Assembly (NCBI RefSeq): GCF_030068615.1
Contig: NZ_JASJOC010000018.1
Location: 1-54,357 of the forward strand
Direction: 5' to 3'
Source: Halostagnicola sp. A-GB9-2
GTDB lineage: Archaea; Halobacteriota; Halobacteria; Halobacteriales; Natrialbaceae
DNA: 54,357 nucleotides
Shown here: positions 43,003 through 51,676 of the stretch, in pieces
Numbering within the stretch: position 1 is the stretch's first letter
How the letters are laid out: every line of letters starts with the position of its first letter
Notes under the pieces: model-generated
Told to the model about the DNA's origin: nothing
The model's database searches: none
The model's input: the letters and a program-made list of their open reading frames with translations, nothing else
Position numbers and translations under genes: made by a program

Positions 43003-43773
43003 ATGAAGTTCGCGCCAGGGGCCTGGAAGTACGCGATCGTGCCGCTGATCGTCGCGCCGTTTGCATTTCTGGTCAGCGTCGGCGCGAGCGCGATTTCGCT
43101 CGTCCTCGGACTCGCAACGCTCGCGTTCTTCCGTGATCCGGATAGAGCGGCGCCGGTGTCGGGGACGGTCGCCCCCGCCGACGGTAACGTCTCCGTGCTG
43201 CGATCTGAAGGCGACAGAACCCGGTTAGGGACGTTCATGAACGTCTGGCACGTCCACGTCGTTCGCTCTCCTTTCGACGCCACGGTGACCGACGTCGAAC
43301 ACATCGACGGTGCAAACAAACCGGCGTTCTCGAAGGACTCGGACCGGAACGAGCGGGTTCACGTGACCCTCGAGTTGGAGGATCCCGACGCCGTTGTCCC
43401 CGGCTGGGAGTCAGCTTCGGAAGCAGATCCAAACGAAGGGCCAGACGAGGTGCGAGAAAACACTCCGGAAACGACACCGGATACGACAGCAACGACAACC
43501 ACAGCACCGACAGCCACTGTCACCTTCGTCGCCGGCGCGTTCGCCCGACGAATTCATCCTTACATTGAACCGGGAGAGACGCTCGAGCGGGGCCAGCGAC
43601 TCGGCCACATCGCCTTCGGCAGTCGCGTCGACGTCCTGTTCCCGCCCGGCGTCACAATGGGGGATATCACAGTCGACCCCGGCGATTCGATGAGGGCGGG
43701 CGAAACCGTCGTCCTTGAATCGCCGAACGTAACGGTCGATGACGGTTTCGCAGAACCTACAGGCAGCGACTAG
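43003..43773 (+). CDS. asd: Archaetidylserine decarboxylase (phosphatidylserine decarboxylase family)
   Basis: 256 residues. Two N-terminal helices (KYAIVPLIVAPFAFLVSVGA, then SAISLVLGLATLAFF) are followed by the decarboxylase core: VAPADGNVSVL, GTFMNVWHVHVVRSPFDATV (conserved His) and the self-cleavage site IAFGSRVDVLFP, where Ser after Gly becomes the pyruvoyl group. This is the short proteobacterial/archaeal Psd type. The enzyme makes archaetidylethanolamine-type lipid from archaetidylserine. A low-complexity insert (about residues 127-172, rich in Pro, Glu, Thr) splits the core between VTLELEDPD and VTFVAGAFAR. ATG 43003 is preferred over TTG 42958. Confidence 0.9.
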   Translation: MKFAPGAWKYAIVPLIVAPFAFLVSVGASAISLVLGLATLAFFRDPDRAAPVSGTVAPADGNVSVLRSEGDRTRLGTFMNVWHVHVVRSPFDATVTDVEHIDGANKPAFSKDSDRNERVHVTLELEDPDAVVPGWESASEADPNEGPDEVRENTPETTPDTTATTTTAPTATVTFVAGAFARRIHPYIEPGETLERGQRLGHIAFGSRVDVLFPPGVTMGDITVDPGDSMRAGETVVLESPNVTVDDGFAEPTGSD

Positions 43774-43834
43774 ACGAATCGAAGAGGTCGGAACCGAATC
43801 TGTGTTTTTATGGCTCGTGTCGCCGGTCGTCCGC

Positions 43835-46012
43835 TTAGCTCTCGGTGTCGACCGCAGTTCGAGCCGCCTCGAGGTGGGACTGTTCGATAACCACATCGCC
43901 CGCTCTCTCGTTTGCCTCCTCGGGGCCGTACTCCATCGCAATCTCCCGAATGGCCTTCATCGAGGCGTCGCGGACGAGCGCCTCGAGATCTGCGCCAGTG
44001 TACCCCTCCAGTCCGTCCGCGAAGGCGTCGATATCCACGTCATCTGCAAAGGGCTTGCCGCGGGTGTGAACCTCGAGAATCTTCCGTCTCGCTTCGGTAT
44101 CGGGTTCGGGGACGAGAACGTGTGTATCGAGCCGACCGGGCCGAAGAAGCGCCGGGTCGATGAAGTCTCGACGATTGGTCGCGGCGAGCACGACGAGGTT
44201 CGGATTCTCGCTCATCCCGTCGAGTTCCGTCAACAGCTGCGAGACGACGCGTTCGGTGACTTCGTGGCTCTCTCCTCGAGTTCCCGCGATGGCGTCGATT
44301 TCGTCGAAGAAGACGATCGAGGGTGCGGCCTGTCGAGCGCGCTCGAACACCTTGCGAATCGCTTTCTCCGACTCGCCGACGTAACGGTCGATGATTTCAG
44401 GGCCGTCGACTCGAACGAAGTTCACGTCGGTTTCGCCGGCGAGCGCCCGTGCAAGTAGGGTTTTTCCCGTCCCGGGTGGACCGTGGAGCAAGACGCCGGA
44501 GGGTGGCTCCGTGTTCGTCTCCTCGAACAGCCTGTCGTAGGTCAGGGGCCACTCGACGGATTCGCGGAGGGTTCGTTTGGCGTCCTCGAGGCCGCCGACG
44601 TCCGAGAAGTCCGTGGTCGGCGATTCGGCGACGTACTCGCGCATCGCGGAGGGTTCGACGGAGGCCAGCGCGGCGTCGAAGTGCGATTTCGTCACCTTCG
44701 GGTCCTGATTCCAGGCCGTTCGACCGTCGGCGTCGGTCGGCCTGCTTCGGATGGCGGCCATCGCGGCCTCGCTGGCCACGGCGTCGAGGTCGGCACCCAC
44801 GAAGCCGTGCGTTCGACTCGCGATCTTGTCGATTCGAACGTCGTCCGAGAGCGGCATTCCGCGGGTGTGGACCTGCAAAATCTCCTTGCGACCTTCCGCG
44901 TCGGGAACGCCGATCTGAATTTCGCGATCGAACCGACCGCCCCGCCTGAGCGCGGGGTCGATCGAATCGACGCGGTTGGTCGCGCCGATGACGATCACCT
45001 CGCCGCGCGCGTCGAGGCCGTCCATCAGCGTCAGCAGTTGCCCGACGATCCTGTTTTCGGCGTCCCCGTCGTCGTCTCGAGTGCCAGCGATCGAGTCGAT
45101 CTCGTCGAAGAAGATGATCGTCGGCGAATTTTCCCGAGCTTTCTCGAACGTCTCCCGAAGCTGCTCCTCGGATTCGCCCTTGTACTTCGACATGATCTCC
45201 GGGCCGGAGACGGTCTCGAAGTTCGCGTTGACCTCGTTCGCAACGGCTCTGGCGATCAGCGTCTTCCCCGTTCCGGGCGGGCCGTAGAGCAACACACCCG
45301 ACGGCGGTTCGACACCCAATCGCTGGAAGAGATCGGGTTCCGACAGCGGGAGTTCGATCATCTCACGAACTAACTCGAGCTCCTCGTCGAGACCGCCGAT
45401 ATCTTCGTAGGTAACTCCGGAGGGCGATTCCGGCTCGGGTTCGGCGGCGGGTTCTGACGGAGAAGCGACGGTCCCGGACTCGTCGTCCGCGGATGGATGC
45501 GCCCGGGTGACCTGGATGGAGGTCGAACTCGTGATTCGAACGTCGCCGTCGGGATCGGTATCGAGCACGGTAAACGGTTCGGGCGCGACGCCCTCGACTC
45601 TGATCTGTTCGCCGGCCCGAATCGGTCGATTGCGAAGTTTCTTCGTCGCGACTCGCTCGGCCAACCGCGATTCGGCGTCGGCGAGCTCCGCCGGGGCCCC
45701 GAGCGTAACCCGCTTGGCCTGGCTGATTGCCGACGTGTCCTTCGTTCGAACGACGACGGTGTCGCCCACGTGGACGCCCGCGTTGGCTCGGGTGTCGCCG
45801 TCAATCTGGATAACTGACTCGGGAATCGACGGATCTGCCGGCCACATCTTGGCGATCGTCGTCTCCTCGCCGTCGATGACGACCGTATCTCCGCTCAGCA
45901 CGCCGAGTTTTCGCCGGGCAAGCTCCGGAATTCGAGCCACACCCCGCCCCGCGTCGCGTTTCTCGGCGGCCCGAACGGTTAGCGAAACCTGAACGGAATC
46001 CGACTCACTCAT
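43835..46012 (-). CDS. cdc48: Cdc48/VCP-type AAA+ ATPase
   Basis: 725 residues. N-domain (double-psi barrel and a second barrel, about 1-185), then two AAA modules. D1 has Walker A GPPGTGKT at about 243, Walker [13 protein letters not shown] and arginine finger region; D2 has GPPGTGKT at about 510, [11 protein letters not shown] and [13 protein letters not shown] short Glu/Pro/Ser linker joins the N-domain to D1. It unfolds proteins for the proteasome and remodels complexes; haloarchaea usually carry several paralogues. Acidic C-terminus. Divergent from the zinc-finger gene at 46152. Confidence 0.95.
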   Translation of the reverse strand: MSESDSVQVSLTVRAAEKRDAGRGVARIPELARRKLGVLSGDTVVIDGEETTIAKMWPADPSIPESVIQIDGDTRANAGVHVGDTVVVRTKDTSAISQAKRVTLGAPAELADAESRLAERVATKKLRNRPIRAGEQIRVEGVAPEPFTVLDTDPDGDVRITSSTSIQVTRAHPSADDESGTVASPSEPAAEPEPESPSGVTYEDIGGLDEELELVREMIELPLSEPDLFQRLGVEPPSGVLLYGPPGTGKTLIARAVANEVNANFETVSGPEIMSKYKGESEEQLRETFEKARENSPTIIFFDEIDSIAGTRDDDGDAENRIVGQLLTLMDGLDARGEVIVIGATNRVDSIDPALRRGGRFDREIQIGVPDAEGRKEILQVHTRGMPLSDDVRIDKIASRTHGFVGADLDAVASEAAMAAIRSRPTDADGRTAWNQDPKVTKSHFDAALASVEPSAMREYVAESPTTDFSDVGGLEDAKRTLRESVEWPLTYDRLFEETNTEPPSGVLLHGPPGTGKTLLARALAGETDVNFVRVDGPEIIDRYVGESEKAIRKVFERARQAAPSIVFFDEIDAIAGTRGESHEVTERVVSQLLTELDGMSENPNLVVLAATNRRDFIDPALLRPGRLDTHVLVPEPDTEARRKILEVHTRGKPFADDVDIDAFADGLEGYTGADLEALVRDASMKAIREIAMEYGPEEANERAGDVVIEQSHLEAARTAVDTES

Positions 46013-46151
46013 AGGTCACCGTTTCGGCCGTACCGTCTTGAGAATTGCCCCATCGAACTGGGACGGGATGGACGAGAGCGAGGACAAACGGCAGCGAACG
46101 GCGGATCGTTTCGGAGAAACGCCTTTGAGTTCAGGTACCCCTAGACCGGCT

Positions 46152-46286
46152 ATGGTCGTCGAGACAGAGCGCGACAACGCGACGTGGTACGAGTGTGAAA
46201 CCTGCGGATTGCTCTTCAACGACGAGACTGAAGCGACCGAACACGAAAAACAGTGCGACGATACGGATCCCTCCTACATCCAGTAA
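46152..46286 (+). CDS. Very small zinc-finger protein
   Basis: 44 residues starting MVVETERDNATWYECETCGL. It has a C-x2-C pair, then F-N-D, then H-x4-C (ECETCGLLFNDETEATEHEKQC in the full stretch, key residues Cys15, Cys18, His31, Cys36 approximately), so one zinc finger of C2HC type. Proteins of this form are common in haloarchaea and are presumed nucleic-acid or protein binders; no function is known. The longer frame from 46038 would add a tail unlike other members. It is divergent from cdc48. Confidence 0.75.
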   Translation: MVVETERDNATWYECETCGLLFNDETEATEHEKQCDDTDPSYIQ

Positions 46287-46304
46287 CGGCTGTCTCGCCG
46301 CTCG

Positions 46305-46559
46305 CTAATTCGACTCGAGGCGATCGCGATGCTCCGTGGCCAGTTCCGCCGCCTGCTCGCGGGTCTGGGTCGCCGTCCACCGAACGCGGTCCCCGTCGTC
46401 GTAGGCCAGCGCCGTTTTGAGTTCGTCCCGAAGGATGCCGGAGCCGATACTCCGCACCGTTCCGTCCTCGTCACCGAGTTCGTAGACGCCGGGGCGATCC
46501 GGAACGCGCCCGATCGTTTTTCGATTCAACTCGTGCCACTGTTTCTGGAGCGGCATCAC
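46305..46559 (-). CDS. Small GIY-YIG-like protein
   Basis: 84 residues. VPDRPGVYELGDEDGTVRSI followed by GSGILRDELKTALAYDDGD resembles the start of a GIY-YIG domain (GVYxL...xIGxG...L), but the classical second Tyr and the catalytic Arg/Glu are not all present, so it is probably a binding relative. It overlaps by four bases (ATGA) the preceding gene, 46556-46987, and is translated after it in one operon. Confidence 0.7.
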   Translation of the reverse strand: MMPLQKQWHELNRKTIGRVPDRPGVYELGDEDGTVRSIGSGILRDELKTALAYDDGDRVRWTATQTREQAAELATEHRDRLESN

Positions 46560-46987
46560 TCGGCCCTCTCGACGAGTTCGTAGGCGTGCTCGCTCATCTC
46601 GTCTTCGGCGAAGACGAACACGCGCCCGTCGACGAGCGAGGGCTCTGCGTCGACGCGAATCGAGTACGCCTCCGTCGAGACACGGACGCCGGGGAACAGT
46701 TCCTCGTCGTCCTCTCCCTCGAGCATCACGCGGCCGACGCCCGTGGTCTCGAGGATTTCATCGTGGGTGTTCCGATCGTTGACGTAGGTCATCACGCCCT
46801 CGATGCCATCCGGATCGGTGACGAGCACGTGGACCTCCTTTCCCGGCGGCGTTTTGATCGAGCCCTCGACGGCCTCCGGCGGGCCGTGATAGAACGCTTC
46901 GCGGCCGTCGAGATAGTGGACGACGATACCGCCATCGACGAGATCGACCTCGAGCGTACTCGGGGCGACGTTACTTCGCATGCTCAT
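46556..46987 (-). CDS. Uncharacterised haloarchaeal protein (DUF5796-like)
   Basis: 143 residues starting MSMRSNVAPSTLEVDLVDGG. The sequence is beta-rich: VVHYLDGREAFYHGPPEAVE, then HVLVTDPDGIEGVMTYVNDR, then RVSTEAYSIRVDAEPSLVDG. No catalytic motif. I recognise the length and the HYLDGREAFYHGPP region as a haloarchaeal conserved family of unknown function. The frame opens much further upstream (47239), but that part is antisense to shikimate kinase and looks non-coding. First of a two-gene operon with the GIY-YIG-like protein. Confidence 0.75.
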   Translation of the reverse strand: MSMRSNVAPSTLEVDLVDGGIVVHYLDGREAFYHGPPEAVEGSIKTPPGKEVHVLVTDPDGIEGVMTYVNDRNTHDEILETTGVGRVMLEGEDDEELFPGVRVSTEAYSIRVDAEPSLVDGRVFVFAEDEMSEHAYELVERAE

Positions 46988-47102
46988 ACCCGAACCGACG
47001 TGACGGACTCGCAAAAACGAACCGCTCTCCACGTCACCGACCGCTCCGGCCAAAACGGCGTAGACCGCCAGCCGTAAATAGTCGCTCTGAATGGTGATAG
47101 AT

Positions 47103-47975
47103 ATGGACGGCCGTGCTGTTGCACCCGCCGCGGGAACGGTGCTGAACGCGCTCGCAACCGGAACCGGTTCAGCCTTCGCTATCGACCTCGAGACGACGGC
47201 AACGGTCGATCTGACGAACGACGGCGAAATCGAGGCCACGATCGCCGATCAGCCCGATTCCGATACGGCGCTCATCGAACACTGCGTCGAAATGACCGTC
47301 AATCGATACGCCGAGGACGCGGGGCTCAGTCCGGAGGCGGTCGGGGCGCGCGTTCACACCGAGAGCGAGATTCCGATGGCCGCCGGGCTGAAAAGCTCGA
47401 GTGCGGCGGCCAATGCGACGGTGCTTGCGACCCTCGACGCGCTCGAGATCGCAGACGCCGTCGAACGCGTTGACGCATGTCGGCTCGGCGTGCAGGCGGC
47501 CCGAGAAGCTGGCGTCACCGCAACGGGCGCGTTCGACGACGCGAGCGCGAGCATGCTCGGCGGGGTGACGATAACCGACAACGCCACCGACGAAGTGTTG
47601 TCCCGCGAAGCGGCCGACTGGCACGCGCTGGTGTACACGCCGCCCGAACAGGCGTTCAGCGCGGACGCGGATATTTCGGATTGCGAGCGCGTCGCACCGA
47701 TGGCGAATCTGGTCGCCGAACTCGCGCACGAGGGCCGCTACGGCGAGGCAATGACCGTCAACGGATTCGCATTCTGTGGTGCACTCGGGTTTTCCACCGA
47801 CCCAATGCTCGACGTGCTTCCGGCGGTCGAAGGCGTCTCGCTGTCAGGAACCGGCTCGAGCTTCGTCGCGATCGGCGACCGCGAGCAACTCGAGGCCGTT
47901 CGAGACAGCTGGGAGAATCGAGCCGGATCGACGCGTTTGCTACGGACACGAAACGACGGTACACAAACCACATGA
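47103..47975 (+). CDS. Shikimate kinase, archaeal GHMP type
   Basis: 290 residues. Starts MDGRAVAPAAGTVLNALATG, the typical archaeal shikimate kinase opening. The ATP-binding GHMP motif PMAAGLKSSSAAANAT is at about 96; the third GHMP motif appears as GVSLSGTGSSFVAIGD at about 243. It phosphorylates shikimate to shikimate-3-phosphate in aromatic amino-acid synthesis and is unrelated to bacterial AroK. The stop overlaps the chorismate mutase start by four bases. ATG 47103 is preferred to 47091. Confidence 0.95.
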   Translation: MDGRAVAPAAGTVLNALATGTGSAFAIDLETTATVDLTNDGEIEATIADQPDSDTALIEHCVEMTVNRYAEDAGLSPEAVGARVHTESEIPMAAGLKSSSAAANATVLATLDALEIADAVERVDACRLGVQAAREAGVTATGAFDDASASMLGGVTITDNATDEVLSREAADWHALVYTPPEQAFSADADISDCERVAPMANLVAELAHEGRYGEAMTVNGFAFCGALGFSTDPMLDVLPAVEGVSLSGTGSSFVAIGDREQLEAVRDSWENRAGSTRLLRTRNDGTQTT

Positions 47976-48286
47976 CTCGAGAAACACCACCAAACGGGGA
48001 GAACCGGAAGCCGGAGGAAATGGACCTCGAAGAACTTCGCGAAGAGATCCAGACGATCGACCAGGAACTGGTCGAACTGATCGCACAGCGAACGTACGTC
48101 GCGGACACCATCGCCGCGGTCAAGGAAGACCGGGACCTTCCGACGACCGACGAGAAACAAGAGGAACAGGTCATGGAACGAGCGGGAGAGAACGCAGAGC
48201 AGTTCGATCTCGACCGGAATCTCGTCAAGGCGACGTTCCGAATGTTGATCGAACTGAACAAGGTTCACCAGCGTGAGAATCGGTGA
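47972..48286 (+). CDS. Chorismate mutase, AroQ type
   Basis: 104 residues. All-helical AroQ fold: LEELREEIQTIDQELVELIA with the catalytic Arg at the start of the first helix (LREEI), AQRTYVADTIAAVKED (Lys) and NLVKATFRMLIELNKVHQ. It converts chorismate to prephenate for Phe/Tyr synthesis and is coupled to shikimate kinase by an ATGA overlap. The first 15 residues are a polar tail. Confidence 0.93.
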   Translation: MTRETPPNGENRKPEEMDLEELREEIQTIDQELVELIAQRTYVADTIAAVKEDRDLPTTDEKQEEQVMERAGENAEQFDLDRNLVKATFRMLIELNKVHQRENR

Positions 48287-48379
48287 ATTACAGACTCCTC
48301 GCGGGGTTCGGCCGCTCGAACTCGCTTCGGTGATACCGATCATCGAATTCGACAATTACCGTCGGTAGCGTCTTCGATT

Positions 48380-48883
48380 TTAAACGTCGCCTTCGTACCG
48401 AACGGGAGTCCGCCCAGTCTCCTCGGGTTCCAGGTCCGGGTCGGGTGGCAGGAGGACTTCATCGACAAGGCTCGTGCGAACGCATTCTTTCCACGCCGCT
48501 ACCGCGGTCGAGTGATACTCCTCGATAGTTTCCTCGTCGACGTTCTCATCGTGGTCGTTGCGAGCGATCGATCGTGACTCCTCCCTCGAGGGGGCCGGAA
48601 TGCGAGTTCGTTTCGGGTCGTAGTCTCCGTGGACGTTGACGAAGGCTTCGGGGCCAAGATCAATCGGCGTCGGCTCATCGTCCGAGTCGGCGGAGGAAGG
48701 TTCGTCCAAAATACGCGGCGTAGCCCGTCTCTCACCCTCGAAAGGGTGGGAAACGCGGAGGACGTGACGGCGTCGTTCGGTTTCATCGCGGCCGTTTCGC
48801 TCGAACGCTGCGATGATGTCCTCGAAATCGACGACGACGGTTTCGATCCGCTTTGCCGTCGTTCGGGGTTCGGTCTGGGTCAT
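48380..48883 (-). CDS. Uncharacterised acidic haloarchaeal protein
   Basis: 167 residues. N-terminal VVVDFEDIIAAFERNGRDET followed by RHVLRVSHPFEGERRATPRI, a Ser/Asp-rich middle, and a C-terminal helix ETIEEYHSTAVAAWKECVRT ending in a Pro/Asp-rich tail. The HPFEGERRA stretch is distinctive and conserved-looking, but I recognise no family and no fold. Convergent with chorismate mutase, divergent from the ZIP transporter. Confidence 0.7.
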   Translation of the reverse strand: MTQTEPRTTAKRIETVVVDFEDIIAAFERNGRDETERRRHVLRVSHPFEGERRATPRILDEPSSADSDDEPTPIDLGPEAFVNVHGDYDPKRTRIPAPSREESRSIARNDHDENVDEETIEEYHSTAVAAWKECVRTSLVDEVLLPPDPDLEPEETGRTPVRYEGDV

Positions 48884-49010
48884 CTCGATAGTGTATGTGT
48901 GCTATGGCAGTTTATATTCACGGTCGAGTCCCTACGTCTCGAGTGGAGTTCGAAAAAGCCAGTCAAGGTGAGATTCTCCTTGTCGTATGTGACGGGGTAT
49001 ATACCGGTGG

Positions 49011-49024
49011 GGCCACGAGTGGCC
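49011..49024. promoter_or_regulatory. Palindrome between TATA box and start of the ZIP transporter
   Basis: GGCCAC, a GA spacer, then GTGGCC: six-base perfect arms. It lies after a TATA-like GTATATAC (48997-49004) and five bases before ATG 49029, so a bound protein would block initiation or translation. A metal-dependent repressor is possible. Confidence 0.45.
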
Positions 49025-49028
49025 ATCG

Positions 49029-49832
49029 ATGCCCGTCACGGACGAACTGCTCCTCGTGTTTATTGCGGGGCTCGTTACCGGCCTCGCCACGGGACTGGGT
49101 GCCCTCCCTTTCTTTCTGGTCCGCGAGGTCACGGATCGATGGCTGGTCGTGCTCTGGGGGGTTGCAACCGGCGTTTTGTTCTCAGCGTCGACGGTCGGCC
49201 TCCTGGCCGAGGGGGTGGCGGACGGGAGCTTCGGTCACGTCCTCGTCGGCTGTCTTGCGGGGGTTGGGTTCGTCTTCGTTGCAGACCGAATAATTGCCAA
49301 CTGGAATGTCCCCGCCCAACAGGACCCGACGGCCGATTATCGGATGGTCGTGTTGGCCGTCGGCGTACTGACCCTCCACAGCATTCCCGAGGGGATCGCC
49401 GTCGGAGTCGCGTTCGCCGATATCGGCCACGAGACGGAGGTCGTTCTTGGAGACGTTGCAGTGTCGACGCTGGCCGTCTACATGACCCTCGCGGTTTCGA
49501 TCATCAACATCCCCGAGGGGCTGGCGATTGCGATTCCGCTTATCGCCTACGGAATGAACCGGTGGAAGGTGGTCGGCTGGGCGGTGTTCTCAGGGCTACC
49601 ACAGCCTCTCGGTGCCGTACTCGCGTACCAGTTGGCCACCAGTATCGAGGCGCTCCTCCCGATGAGCTTCGGGTTTGCGGCCGGAGCACTGCTGTATCTC
49701 GTCTTCTCGGAGTACCTTCCCGCAGGGATAGCCAACGGAACCGACCTCCCTCGCAAGGGTCGGCCCGAACTCGTCTGTGGCGTCGCCGTCGGCCTCGTTG
49801 CAATGCTCGCTCTCCTCGTGATGATCGAATAA
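49029..49832 (+). CDS. ZIP family divalent metal transporter
   Basis: 267 residues with about eight helices. The two intramembrane metal-binding motifs are visible: LTLHSIPEGIAVGVA at about 115 (His plus Glu) and AVSIINIPEGLAIAIP at about 160. In the second, the His that precedes N-x-PEG in many ZIP proteins is Ile (SIINIPEG). The family imports zinc, iron or manganese. It lies downstream of a palindrome-bearing promoter. Start at ATG 49029, about 28 bases after a TATA-like box. Confidence 0.9.
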   Translation: MPVTDELLLVFIAGLVTGLATGLGALPFFLVREVTDRWLVVLWGVATGVLFSASTVGLLAEGVADGSFGHVLVGCLAGVGFVFVADRIIANWNVPAQQDPTADYRMVVLAVGVLTLHSIPEGIAVGVAFADIGHETEVVLGDVAVSTLAVYMTLAVSIINIPEGLAIAIPLIAYGMNRWKVVGWAVFSGLPQPLGAVLAYQLATSIEALLPMSFGFAAGALLYLVFSEYLPAGIANGTDLPRKGRPELVCGVAVGLVAMLALLVMIE

Positions 49833-51000
49833 CGTCAGTCTCGAAGTCAGCGGCGGAGATCAACCCGGTCGCGAGGAAGTACGGTTCGTGCCTACTACCG
49901 CCGGCACTGACTCATTACCGATTCACATACTAGGTCAGGTTCGATGGTCGTTCGTCCCCCCACGTCTCGAGACCCGGTTTCGGCGGACTGTTCGTTTATA
50001 TCGAGATTCGACGTACACCGACGCAGTTTGCTTCGCGGTCTCGGGATCGATAGAGCGCGACTGTGGCCTCTTTAACGCACGCTTGGCGAGCACCTAGACG
50101 GCACAAAACGGATCGATCACGTCGGAGGTCGCACCGAGATCAGCTTCATCGGTTTGGCCCGTCGGTAACATCGCAGGCGACGATCACGGGATCTATTCGG
50201 TGCTGATCAGCGTATCGTGGCAAATTTATTATGGTGCACATCTCTATTTTAGTACACAATCCGCCGCTTGTTCGGTTGAAGACGGATTCCAAAGTTGTGT
50301 GGTGTAGTAGTGACAGGTTTGAGCAATTTAGATAGCGGTACTGGGTGACCGTCCATCGCAAATTGTGAAAGCGGCCGACTTGAATTTCGAAGCGCGAACA
50401 GTGTCCAGTTTCGCCCGTTACAGTCCTATTAAACCCTCTATTTTGACGAACTCTCCGGATAGATACCGTACACTCCGGTGAAAAACACGAGACGGCATAC
50501 TGCCCTACCGATAGAAACGGATTTACAGGTTCGAAGTCAGATTCCCGTTAGCTGGAGACTCTGTCATCGAGAATCAACGTTGGCGAGATATGTTGTGATA
50601 AGAACACGATTTCTTCGAACCACTCTCGAATCTCGATGGCGGCACATAACAGCTTTGTTACCTTCGGATTAGAGAGATCCTGATGTATCACACAGGAGGA
50701 GTGCTCTCGTAAGCGTCAGTTAGTCCGAATATTAATTTCTATTTAAATAACAAATGAGTCATAAATACTACCAAAATGTTGATCTATGAAACGTTCGGTC
50801 ACATTCTGACGATATTCGAACGGTTCACTCACGTCCTCTTCCCCAGCGAAACCGTGGTTCGATAGAAGTCGGTTCACCTCCCATCGAACAACGTTTTGGG
50901 AAACACTGTTAGTCGGAGTGTGAATTCATTTTTTCCTAACGTACCGGAAGAGCCGATGGACGCAGTATATTTAAGACAATCGCTATTCAAAGACTGTACA
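49833..51000. other. 1.2-kb intergenic region, mostly without coding signal
   Basis: Positions 50200-50900 are AT-rich. No domain is recognised in the longer frames (50146-50361, 50478-50672). One short minus-strand frame (50743-50877, listed separately) has haloarchaeal composition. The UspA promoter, GTATATTTAAG near 50966-50976, sits 25-35 bases from ATG 51001. Length and AT content suggest decayed DNA. Confidence 0.55.
50743..50877 (-). pseudogene. Possible gene remnant or 44-residue protein
   Basis: A frame from GTG 50877 reads VNRLLSNHGFAGEEDVSEPF and ends DQHFGSIYDSFVI. The composition is acidic and aromatic as in real haloarchaeal C-termini, but there is no ATG and a stop lies just upstream, so it may be the 3' remnant of a lost gene. 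No family recognised. Confidence 0.3.
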
Positions 51001-51477
51001 ATGATTGAGACAGTCATGCTCGCGATCGGACCTGACGACGGCGATCGAATCGATAAACTTGCTGCGCAAGCGATTGATTTGGCTCAACCTGCAGACGCAA
51101 CGGTTATTCTGGGACATGTCCTCTCCCAGAACACGCTCGAAGAGGAGCGACAACAGTACAACGAGGCGATTGATCAGGTTGGCCAGGATGTCAGGAAAGA
51201 GGATATAACACCAGAACGGCTGGCAAAAGATACGGATCCAGTCAGGAAAGCAATCGATCAGTTAGAAGCAACGGCAGTCGAATTCGAGATTCGCGCTGGG
51301 GCCGGTGACAAAGCGGAAGAACTCAGTCGAATAGCCGAGGCCAACAACGTCGATAACCTAATTATCGGTGGTCAAAAACGTTCGCCAGCAGGGAAAGCGA
51401 TGTTTGGGAGTACGACACAACGACTGCTACTCAACGCGCCATGTCCGGTAACGTACGTTCGCGACCGAGACGAATAA
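51001..51477 (+). CDS. Universal stress protein (UspA family)
   Basis: 158 residues. Rossmann-like Usp fold starting MIETVMLAIGPDDGD. The ATP-binding motif is intact near the C-terminus: IIGGQKRSPAGKAMFGSTTQ, followed by LLLNAPCPVTYV. Usp proteins bind ATP and act in stress tolerance; no partner is visible here. A TATA-like TATATTTAA lies about 30 bases upstream, giving a leaderless message; ATG 51001 is chosen over the longer frame from 50896 for that reason. Confidence 0.93.
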   Translation: MIETVMLAIGPDDGDRIDKLAAQAIDLAQPADATVILGHVLSQNTLEEERQQYNEAIDQVGQDVRKEDITPERLAKDTDPVRKAIDQLEATAVEFEIRAGAGDKAEELSRIAEANNVDNLIIGGQKRSPAGKAMFGSTTQRLLLNAPCPVTYVRDRDE

Positions 51478-51676
51478 CGACCCGAATCACGACCTCGATT
51501 TCGCGGAGGACGGCTGCATCGACTTGTGACTGGCGAGAATATTGGACGCAAATCGTGTAATACGTGAACTTACCCGTGTAGTCGATGGTAAAAGCAAGTA
51601 CATTGTGGATGGATCGGTGGAACGAATTTTTACCATCCACTTCCGCCTGAAGACGGGCGTATTCGCCTTGGCGTCT

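Noticed and set aside
44483-45373. 296-codon plus-strand frame opposite cdc48
   Set aside because: It is a mirror of the GC-rich cdc48 codons and Asp/Val/Arg-rich without any domain; cdc48 on the other strand is complete and unmistakable.
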